This document shows, in pieces, positions 1 to 9,918 of a stretch of DNA of 64,000 nt; position 1 is the stretch's first letter; every line of letters starts with the position of its first letter. The notes under the pieces are model-generated. The model had not been told where the DNA came from. It ran no database searches and worked only from the letters and a program-made list of their open reading frames with translations. Source of the DNA: Plasmodiophora brassicae. Taxonomy: Eukaryota > Endomyxa: Phytomyxea > Phytomyxea > Plasmodiophorida. The position numbers and the translations under genes are program-made. The DNA is taken from positions 186,001-250,000 of the forward strand of contig CP145412.1 of assembly GCA_036867785.1 (NCBI GenBank), read 5' to 3'.

Positions 1-3000
1 ACCCACCGGGCGGTTCTGTCGCCAGAAAAGAAGACTGTTGACCAGGCGCCTATTCGACGAAGAATTCGAAGATGCGCGCGCGTTAACAATGAATTGCCGT
101 CATTATCAAAGCGTGGTGATATTTCGGTCAACACAATGGCTAGAAACTGCCTGGGTTTGTCTTCAAACGGCTTGAACTGACGAACGGTTGCATCGACGAT
201 TGCGGAGACAGCGGTGTGTCCAGATCCTTCGTTAGCGCCATAAAGGCGCTTGATGAATGATGACACAGATGACATGTCTCGATTAACAAGATAGCGAGCA
301 ATTACTGTGGAAAACACTGCTTGAAACTGTTCGCCACAAGTCAGAGTCGACGATGACGACAAAGGTTTGTTGTCGGTCAACAAAGCAACCAAGTCAACGT
401 CAGACAGCCCGATAAGAAGAGCAAGATTCATGACAGAGCGAGCCTCTTCGAATTGACTTGAAAGTAGAACCATCGAGGCCAGCTCGTGAGCAAGCCGCTG
501 GTAAGGGAAGTCAGATGCGATTTCGAATCCAGCTGCGAAGCAGAACATATACCTTGGCAATGGCCCTTTGAGTTTGCAAACGTCCTGCTTCCATGAGACA
601 CGAAATAAATTCGGTACGACGTCGCGACTGGAGCAGGGCTCGAGCGCTCAGTGATTGTAAGTGCAAACTGGTCTCAAGTATCGACGAAAAGGGTCCTGGT
701 TTCGAGGTGATAAAGGAAGAGATGATCGATTTACATTCTTTGGAAGAAGGAAGATCGCCAGCAAGAGCATCGACGCAAACCTTAGGAAAAGTATCGTCTT
801 GGAAGAGACAGTTGAACCCAAACAATTCACCGTGGTTAGAGTGCAAGATATTTAGAAGGTGCAACAGATCCAACAACATCGTGCCCGTTAGTTCCTTGTC
901 TTTCATCTCACGAATCTGTCCAAGAAACCAGGTGACCGAGTGGACGAGCTTTACACTGAGACGCGGAATGATGTCGTTTCCAGGAATCACACGACTGATC
1001 CACGCGTATACATGGAGCGTGCGTGCCAAGGATTGGAGGTTATTGTCAATGTTCTGTTCGGCATCCAGTGCATCGTCGATCAATGAGACAGACCCAGAAA
1101 CGTACGGCATGCATGCAGCAAAGGTCGACATGCAAAGATCCCTGAACGATCGCTCATTCCGCTGGACGATTTCGGTTATTAACCATGACAGAAACGAGTG
1201 GAGATCTTTGAAACCAACGTCGACTCCATCATCGATGTGCCGACGATTAGAAAGCAACTGCACCTTTGAGTGCTTCGGATCAGTTATTGCTCTTAAGTAC
1301 TGGTCAATAGCACGGCGGGCGACGTCGACGCAGACGCGATGAAGAGGCAGAGGATCGCGAACGGCAGATTCCGCGACACTGAGTAACAAGCACCCAAGGA
1401 TTTGCAGCAGGTATCGCACCACCAGATCGTCATGTTCTCGCAGGTCGCGACCCAAATGTGCAAGCGCCAGACACGCTCCCAACCGCTGATTTCGTTTAGG
1501 GCGCCGTGAAAGGCGGAGAAGAAGATGGACAACGGAATCTAGGCTGACAGGAGAATCTTCACTGGTAGCCTTCGAAGGGTTCTGAAGAGGCCATCGGCAA
1601 AACTCGCGAAGACACATCGAGCAGAGATCGCGAAGAGCGCTATCCTTGTCAGCCAGCCCGTCAACCATAGCATCGACAAAGCATATGGCCTCCCGTTGCT
1701 CGTAACGGCTGTTCTGAGAAAACCATCGGCACAGTTGAAAGGCCAATGCCCGAAAAATTCGCGAAACAACAGGATCAGCATCAACAGCGAGGCGAAGAAC
1801 ATTCGGGAAAATGTGGCGGTATAAGCGGTAGAAAGGTGTGGCCTTGCGCTGATCGACGTCTCGCAAGCGTTGTCGAGGATCGCGGGCATTGTCAGCGATA
1901 CATTTACCAATAACAGCATGAAGCATCTCTGCTGCAGCGATCTTCAGCCTGCGATTCGGCGACTTCTGTGCCACGCTGCAAATATATGGAAGAAGCGAAT
2001 CGAGGTACACCGGCAATGGGGTGGGTGGGAGCGGAAACGTAACTCGAACTCGTGACGCTTGTGAATCCCATGCAAACTGGTCGCTCACTTCGGTTGACAA
2101 TGAACTGTAGACTCTCAAAAGTTCAGGCGGATCGAACCCAAGCCTCCCGATGAATAGAAGTGCACGTTTCCGCACGGCCACCGATTCAACATTGGACGAT
2201 TCATCGGATGATTGAAGATAACTGAACATAACTGGTAGGAATGGCCGCATCGCATCACGTAGGCAATGGAAGTTGAGATGATCGCCATCAATCCAGGACG
2301 TTAACGAATCCAGGGCTAGGTCACCAAACTTTGAGAGACTTAGGCCAATCTGCAGGCACTGTGATATGGCCGGTTCCAACGACGCCAACGATACTAAGCA
2401 GTCCAGGGTCAGGAACACACCAATATGAGCACCACTCGCAGGTTACCTAACGCATGCGGGATCCCCAACAGGAATTCCAAATACGAAAACAGCAATTCTT
2501 GCTCTAGAACAGCGATTCGTGCAGTGGCAAGAGGGACAAAGTCCTTCAATAGCTCTGCAAGGCGTCTGGGCTGCGACACAGTCTTCGTTTCGGACACAAA
2601 CCATCCTAGCAAGGGCTAAGACCCGACTGGGCGACCATTCAATACAAAATTACCTGCGGCGCTACAGATGGATACAACAATTCGCATCAGCTTGATCAGC
2701 CCTGATATGTCCGGATGTTCGTGAAGGAGGTCGGCTAGCAATTCCGCAAACGGCAACGCAAACGTTCCGAACTGGTGCGGGTCGGTAGCGGGAAGGACAC
2801 GCTGGCAGAGCTCGACCTGTCACGTAGGAAAGGCTGTTCAAAACAACACTTGATGTCCTTAGAAACATTGGCATACCATATTCAAGAATATCTGGAAATC
2901 CGCTGGATTTTCCGGCGCAGAGGGTTCTCCGAAGTTCCCAACGACGAAGTTGAGGTTCAGCGACGAAATAACCTGGCATGTCCTTAGTTGCAATTCATAA

Positions 3001-5146
3001 TTTCCGGCACAGGTATTGACGTCACTTGTTGGACAGACGCGATAAACATCCCAAATATCGCATTCGATGCTGATGCATAACGCTTATCGGTGACAAGGGC
3101 GATCCACACTTCCGCATAATCTTCGTATTCCTGTCGGGGTTTCTCAACGTCTAACGCCCCGCTGACGGAAATCATCACATCACGGAGGACAGCCTGTCGC
3201 GGGACGTCAACGCCATGGTAACGGATTGCCACAATGCGACCTGACAGGAGTGAACGTCTTCAGAAAAGCATCCCCACGTTCCTCTAAAACGTTCGCCAGT
3301 TCCAGAATTGCTTGCTGGGTCTCGCCACGGGACTTGCTTCGCATCGCAGGCACTGACTTGAAGAAACCGCCTGAAACGATTGTGTCCGACTGAGGTTGTT
3401 CGGAAGATGTACAACGAGTGAACCGGTACCTATTAGTTTCTGTAGCGATTCAATGATGGAATCGTCCATCGTAACAATATACTTCATCATCTTAGCGATG
3501 GACGAAAGATATACAGGGAGTTGGCTTGAGGGATAAGAGTGCTCGTTCTTGGATTCTTGCTCATCAGAGAGCATTCGGTCGCACCAGTCGATAAAGATCG
3601 CCGCGTTCTTCTCCAAGTCACCGATATCACCCATCGCCGAGCAGGCAGGAGCGAAGTGACCTAGAGACAAATCGTCAGAAGAGGAACAGAACTTAGCCGC
3701 TTATAGATACCAGTTGACCGAATTGCAGCAGAAACCAGACGCCTGTCACCTTGTCGCGTGGGCATCATTGAGGAAAGCGTAGTGACCACAGTCTGAGTGC
3801 ATGCGCGTTACATAAAGGCCGGCACACAAGCGTGTTGACAAACCGAATAGACTGGGCGGACCAGCTTGACATCGTTTACGCTGATGACGATCAACTCGGC
3901 CAGCTTAATCAAACGGTCAGGTTCACAAAAGCAGTGCAATCTCATCGGAACACGTACGTCCTGAACCACGTTTTCGAGAGCTCTCGTCGCAGACTTGGAC
4001 ACGTCATCATTACCCGACGTAATCCAGTGGGACAGTTGAGCCAACAGTTTCGGTGTGTCTTTGCAAATTAGCGGTCGAAAGAGCTTCGCGTGCCCACCCA
4101 GTAAACCGCACGCAGCATGCAGAATAGCATATCTCGTGTGGGCGCGGTACGATAGAATAGAAATGATGACCTGACCGCACAACGTCAGCACATTGAAAAC
4201 AACAAGTAATGAACCGTTAACAGCAGGACCCGGTAGATTCGCGAATATGATTTCTGGGACTCTGTACGAAGCCCAAGTTCGAACTGATCAGAAAAGGTAT
4301 CCAGGAAATCATTCAGCCCAATGAGCGCTCCCTCGACGACAACGTTGCTGGGATCAGCAACACAGGCTGCGAGCTTTCCAGCTACAGAATGGGCAGTGCT
4401 CTGGGCGAGGACGGGGTATTTCTTGCACAACGTCGAAAGCACCTCCAGGACCGCCTTCTTCACTAACGGTGAACTAATCATTAACGTATCGCATTCGAGA
4501 TAGCCAGTGGTCTCACAGACATCTATCAGCGGAGAGTTTCGTCCAGGCACGCAGCTCAAAGATAAGCTCTTGCAGCAGCTGATCAACCTGAATAACCTGC
4601 GCTTCGTCGGGGTTGCTGTCTTCCAGCAGTTTCTTCATCACGTCGAAAGCGGCCAGGCGTGGCAGGCTCTGCTGCTCGGCACGAATGGCAATGCGAGCGG
4701 ATTCCTATTATACCACGTCGTCATCGCGTACTAAATGGTACCGCACGTGGGCATTACTGCAATTCCACCAATAAACGGTTTTACGGCGTCTGGTCCATAC
4801 GTGTCGATCAAAGTCAGGATCAGGGCGAATATGTCCTTGCGAAGTTCAACCATCGGTTTCTCAGGTCGCTCCCTGACCAGGTCCATCGCAATAAGAAGTG
4901 ATTCGCTTCCAGACAGCAAATCCTTCAACCCCAGTTCTGCCATACGGAATCAACGACAACGTTCGTCGCGACGTTCACAATTCAAGGACCGATCTCATTG
5001 TCCCGGAACGCCTTCGCATTCGCCTCGACGGCAATGAACGACGCCTCAATCAGCTCCACGGCACGATCCCTGCAGGCCTGCAATAGAACGTGCAGAGCGT
5101 GACGAACGGCAACGGCGGCGCTCTTCGACGCCACCGCTGGCGGCAT
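1..5146 (-). CDS. PRKDC: DNA-PKcs (PRKDC) 5' part, continues past left edge
   Basis: This is the N-terminal HEAT-repeat half of the DNA-dependent protein kinase catalytic subunit, the PI3K-like kinase that acts with Ku in non-homologous end joining. Reading leftward from the ATG at 5146, the exons follow human DNA-PKcs collinearly. For example, RLGACLALAHLGRDLRE matches human RLGASLAFNNIYREFRE, and MVDGLADKDSALRDLC matches ILDGIVDPVDSTLRDF. The segment at about 2984-3230 carries the counterpart of human YKDYVDLFRHLL as YEDYAEVWIALV. One long exon covers about 550-2400, and other exons are separated by introns near 60 nt. By alignment the left edge lies near human residue 1650-1700 of about 4130, so the FAT and kinase regions are not seen here. 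A GTG-initiated reading would extend to 5185, but ATG at 5146 is preferred. A separate 3' piece of the same gene lies at 32.3-33.6 kb on the other strand. Confidence 0.88.
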
Positions 5147-5691
5147 GACGGTCCCGGCAGCAACGATTGCCGACGCTGCACTCACGCACTCATGCAGCTC
5201 TCCGGCCCCCTTTTTTCCCCAAACTGTTTCGGCTTCTCTGACGTCCTATTCGAGAGGTAGTGGACACGGCGCATGACCACCGGGGAGGGGGCAGTTCTAG
5301 ATAAGTATAAGTTCTGCCTTTGTTAAACGAAAACGACACGAAGAGCCGCGCTGCGACTGCAAAGTTGTTCTCCGGCGCAGTGCGGGACAAGACGGGAGGC
5401 GCGCAGCAAATCCGCATTGCGCCACGATCTGGCGGGTGATTCGAAGATGTCGCCGTCGGCGAGGTCGGTCATGTCTAGGGCCGAGCCCTGCAGATATACA
5501 GCCATATGCCCTAACATGGGGTGACGCGTTGCTGACGTCGGAGATGGGCAGTTTCCTGGCATTCGTCAAGCACAAACGGGACGCGTACGCCGCTCAGGTC
5601 GTTTGTTCCTCCCATCCTCCCGGTGCGGCGTACCTGCCGGACGGTGGATTCTCCAGAAATAGCCCGTGCGTGACATGCCGCGGCGCTCACC
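5147..5691. other. Upstream region of DNA-PKcs, no clear gene
   Basis: Short overlapping open frames exist on both strands here, but none has a recognisable domain or splice logic. The A/T-richer stretch at about 5297-5325 could belong to the DNA-PKcs promoter; this is a guess from position only. Confidence 0.4.
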
Positions 5692-6506
5692 CTGCGCACG
5701 GCCAGGCCGCAGTCCGCAGACCTGAAACCATTATTGCAAACGACTTCCGGGTTGCCCTAGCGCTGCATCTGTACGACGTATGGTTGCCCACCGTGTTAAT
5801 CCTGTGTTTAAGCTAACGATGCTGTTAGACAAATGTCAGCATCATCTGTGTCATCTAACGAGTCCAGAGTCGTGGAGATTGGAAATGAACCCACTGTAAC
5901 GCCAGCTCCATCGACTGCCGCGGCGAGCAGTAGCACATGGAAAAATTCTTCGTCTGACGTGAACTGCTTTATTGCGAACGATGCAAGCCATGCGGCGCCA
6001 TGGTTCTGTCTTCCATGTGCATCAAAGAACAAATCGCGAACCGCCGTCAGTAGTGTTTAATCTTGCCCTGATTGACGGATATCGATGGGGTGTACAGGTC
6101 ACTGTGTTCGCTGACGAGGTGGCGACGGAAGTTAGACGTGCTCTTAACCTTCCAACGCTGCGATTTGTTCTTTGATGCACATGGAAGACAGAACCATGGC
6201 GCCGCATGGCTTGCATCGTTCGCAATAAAGCAGTTCACGTCAGACGAAGAATTTTTCCATGTGCTACTGCTCGCCGCGGCAGTCGATGGAGCTGGTGTTA
6301 CAGTGGATTCATTTCCAATCTCCACGACTCTGGACTCGTTAGATGACACAGATGATGCTGACATTTGCCTAACAGCAACGTTAGCTTAAACACAGGATTA
6401 ACACGGTGGGCAACCATACGTCGTACAGATGCAGCGCTAGGGCAACCCGGAAGTCGTTTGCAATAATGGTTTCAGGTCTGCGGACTGCGGCCAGGCCCGT
6501 GCGCAG
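5692..6506. mobile_element. Foldback inverted repeat made of a hAT-like BED-finger transposase fragment
   Basis: Two arms (about 5692-6037 and 6170-6506) are inverted copies separated by about 130 bp. Each arm encodes the same peptide from its own outer side, beginning MSASSVSSNESRVVEIGN. The right arm, read on the minus strand from 6364, runs on through the spacer into a BED-type zinc finger: WFCLPC (C-x2-C) followed by STSNFRRHLVSEH (H-x4-H). This is the N-terminal DNA-binding finger of hAT-family transposases. The left arm loses this frame soon after the cysteine pair. No DDE catalytic or dimerisation domain is present, so this is a fragment that cannot transpose by itself. The arms differ by scattered substitutions. 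Confidence 0.7.
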
Positions 6507-6680
6507 TCGGGACAGGCGGTCTGTCGATACTCGATGTACCGCAAACTCCCACAAGTCCGCTACGGCATCTACAAGTCCGTGACCCGGGTCGACTGGGAAC
6601 CCCCACGGATAAGTCGGGTCGGGTCGGGTCGACCCGCTGCCATCTCTGCCCACCACCCGTGAATGAAAATATCGCGCATT

Positions 6681-6760
6681 GCGCTCCGTTGCGTTTCATT
6701 GCGCTCCGTTGCGCACCATTGCGTTGCGTTGCGCTCCGTTGCGCTCCGTTGCGGTCCATT
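6681..6760. repeat. 10-bp minisatellite, about 8 units
   Basis: Imperfect tandem copies of gcgctccgtt, with units such as gcgtttcatt and gcgcaccatt, run in register for about 80 bp. A shorter gggtc run lies just before at about 6617-6635. Open frames on the minus strand over this stretch (N-G-A-Q-R-S repeats) are by-products of the repeat. Confidence 0.85.
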
Positions 6761-6916
6761 CATTCGCGTGAAAACACGAACGTTGCGCGCGCAACGAAGC
6801 GCGCCAAGGACAAGAGGTGCCTTGTTTCGGATGCCGTGACGGAGTGCGAGAAGCCCAGCTGTCGGGCTTGCCGGGCATTTCGTTTGCGAGCAGATTCGAA
6901 ATGGTGTTCCAGCCGT

Positions 6917-7582
6917 TGATACATAAGGTCGATGTAGATCGTGCCAGTCGGTACAGTTGGTTCGATTGGTCTGTCTAGCATGCATTCGCGTAGCTGTATT
7001 ACGAAAACCTTACTGCACTACGTAGCCGTCGACCGGGTTTCGGAGGGCTGTCATGCGCGCGGTCATCCTTACCTCGCGCATCAGATAGTCGCGACGCTGT
7101 ATGGAAGGCGAGGCCCACCAGCGGCCGACGACGTATCGTGTCCATCTCCATTTCGTTGATCGAAGCGCCTCTTGGGCGACTGAAATCTGGGGTCTGTGTG
7201 TGGTAATCACTGTGCTGAATACGTTGTTCTGTTTAACACAGAGCAAACCAAGGAGAAAAAGCGCACAGTGATCAGTGTACAGATAAACCACACTCAGACC
7301 CCAGATTTCAGCCGCCCAAGAGACGCTGCGATCAACGCAATGGAGATGGACACGATAAGTCGTCGGCCGCTGGTGGGCCTCAAGCCTTCCATTCAGCGTC
7401 GCGACTATCTGATGCGCGAGGCAAGGATGACCGCATGACAGCCCTCCGAAACCTGGTCGACGGCTACGTAGGTGCAGTCAGTAAGGTTTTCGTAATACAG
7501 CTACGCCAATGCATGCTAGACAGACCAATCAAGTCGACTGTACCGACTGGCACGATCTACATCGACCTCATACTGCTTCCAC
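6917..7582. repeat. Second foldback inverted repeat, arms about 310 bp
   Basis: The left arm (about 6917-7222) reappears reverse-complemented at about 7262-7582, with a spacer near 40 bp. The arms share long identical words, for example gcatcagatagtcgcgacgc on the left and its complement on the right, and differ at scattered sites. Both arms, read outward from the centre, give a peptide with SIQRRDYLMRE, which I do not recognise. The sequence is unrelated to the palindrome at 5.7-6.5 kb. Confidence 0.8.
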
Positions 7583-7665
7583 TGGGCTTCGCACCGATCC
7601 GCAACTCGTGGGTACGTCGAGTTCTGACTAGACCGCTGCGCGCCGAGTCCCGCTAGTCGCGCGCC

Positions 7666-9629
7666 ATGACGTCGGTCGCTGCGAGGGCGGTCGTTGCCCT
7701 GCTTTCGCTGTCCACCTGCGTCGCGTTCGGCGGCAGACGCGGTGCTCATCGTAACAGGAAGTAGGGCAACGCGGGCGTGCTGCCGGAGCAACGTTCCTGT
7801 AATCAGTGACGTATTTCCCAGGGTGATGCCGGCTGGGTCGAACCCGGATGTTCGCCATGCTGTCGCGCATCTGGAACAGGCTCGTATTGTGCTGTGCGAA
7901 GTCGCGATGCAGCTGGCGATCCCCGACGAGCGGCAAGCCTTGACGTCGTTCCCGGCCCGCGAATTGCACGACGTCGCTCAGGCATCCACCCGCATGCCAT
8001 CGTTCTTCAGCGATTTCACTGTCGGCATGAGCGACCTATGCTGGATTATCGGGCAGTTTTACAAGGCACTGGATCCGTAAGATACATTCGCCAGACTGTG
8101 TGCGACTGATGATGACCGGACACGGAACCTCCTCGATCGCCAGTCGACGTTCAACAAACCTGTCCGGACCGTGCGACGTCTGGTTGATCTGCCCAGCACC
8201 ATCAGCCGGGCGCGAGACGCGAATTCGTCGACACGTCTCCGTTGCGATTCTGGAACCGAACGGACGTTCAAGCGCAGGACGTGCTCCGCGCCGCCGATCC
8301 ATAACGAAGGAATGCAGGATGCCTTGCGCGTTTGGAACGGCCTGTGGGTATCGGTGTTTCCCAGCATCATGCGCTATACCGAGACGCTTCGCGACTTCCA
8401 CGTCCAGACGTTCTCACGTGCCGCGTCGGCTCGCGCTGAAACAGGGCCATGTCCAGACTGCAAGACGCGCACCGGACCGTCGATCACATCCCGCTACCTT
8501 GTTTGAAGGACCATCTGCGCCTGGTCTGGTTGATGGGCTGTCGACGAAATCGGAAGTTGACCCGCTAACAGCCATCGACGGTGTCGAATCTGTTATCCTG
8601 GGCGTCGAGACGCCTGTTGCTGACGATATTGCAGCCCAGGGTCCAATCGGCACGGGTCGCTCTCAAAACCTCAGTGCCACACTGTCGATAGAGCTGGACC
8701 AGTTCCTGGAACTCGTCCCGTGTCAACGGACCGAATACGCGCGCGACGCTTGAAACGCTCTGCTGAGGTTGACGTCCGCCGTCAGGAAGGTTTTCCCGGA
8801 CGCGTCCGTTGTCACCACTGAATCGTTCGCGTACAACCTACACCTGTATTCGCCCTTCAGCGACCTGGACGTGATCGTGCTGCTTCCACATCTTCCCGCG
8901 GCGCTGGCCTCCCCATGGTCCACGAGCGTCTTCGCGATGAACGCGTCGTCGCCGACTCCACCTAGGTGCGCTCGGCAACGCCATTCCTTGTATGCGATTG
9001 ACGAACCATCCCGTTGCGGTCGACCTTGCGTGGAACGTGGAGAGCGCCGCCAAGGTGAAACCGTTCATCGATGCGGCGCTGGACGCATTCCGCTTCTCCA
9101 GGCCTATCGTCTTGTATGTCAAGTATTACCTGCACGTCCAGGGCCTACGCGACCCGTTCCACGGTGGCAACGGATCGTACGTCCTCTCCATGCTGGTCAT
9201 GCTTCATCTGCCGCAGGCAGGTTCCCGAGTCATGTCAACCTCATTTGCTGACAGCGTGTTCCGTACAGGTTAACTGGCAACGCCTGTTCAGAGTCAGTCG
9301 CCGCCTGTCTTCTGCGGTTCTTCGGCTTCTATGGGCATGAGTTCGACACCAGACAGCACTGCGTTTCGGAGGCGTCTGGCGGGCAGTTGGTCGCAAAGGT
9401 CCACCGTCCCATGCGGTCACTGCGTGCCGCACCGTCCTGACATGCTTGCGGCGGCCAGAATCAGCTGACTGACCTGCCGCCTGGGCCCGCCCTGTGCGTG
9501 CTGGACCCGTCCGGCAACAACCTGAACATCGCGCTGACCGCGTTCAATTTCCCCGTCGTCCGAGCGCGCTTCGAGGCAACGTTCCATGCGCTCCGGAGCG
9601 CCTCGCTGCCTCTCGCGACAATTATCTGA
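7666..9629 (+). pseudogene. Decayed paralogue of the signal-peptide Trf4-like nucleotidyltransferase
   Basis: This tandem copy has the same plan as the intact gene at 9919-12433. A first exon encodes a signal peptide (MTSVAARAVVALLSLSTC, from the ATG at 7666). A phase-2 intron follows at 7761-7821, and then the helical region starts (VRHAVAHLEQARIVLCE). The frame hits a stop near 8078 just after KALDP, although homology continues past it. Further frame breaks separate blocks at 8.2-8.5, 8.8-9.2 and 9.3-9.63 kb. The nucleotidyltransferase core is visible as FSDLDV, then VAVDLAWN, then IVLYVKYYLHVQGL. The glycine before the catalytic serine is replaced by glutamate (TTESFAYNL). The tail ends with LCVLDPSGNNLNIALTAFNF. 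It is best read as a pseudogene derived by tandem duplication. Confidence 0.78.
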
Positions 9630-9918
9630 GTCCCATTCGCTCGTCGCGCTTTGCATCATCAAATGAATCCAGGACGTCGTCCCATGCTTCCCGGGATCAC
9701 GCTACAATCATATATGTAGGCTCCGCAAAGCAAGCACGCAGTGCGACAGCGGCCGCCGCAGTGCCGCATGAGCTGCACTGCGCAGAGTTGCGGGGACGTA
9801 CGAATCCCCGACCCGGCTGCGTGAGGCGGCTATTCCTGGCGCGTCCTGCGACTGGTCGCACGGCGAGGCACGAACGCCGCCGCCTGCTGCTGCGGGCCGT
9901 TGGGCGCAGTTCGAATCA

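Noticed and set aside
5692-7582. Palindromes as multiple-displacement-amplification or library chimeras
   Set aside because: Chimera arms should be near-identical; these differ by scattered substitutions and small indels.
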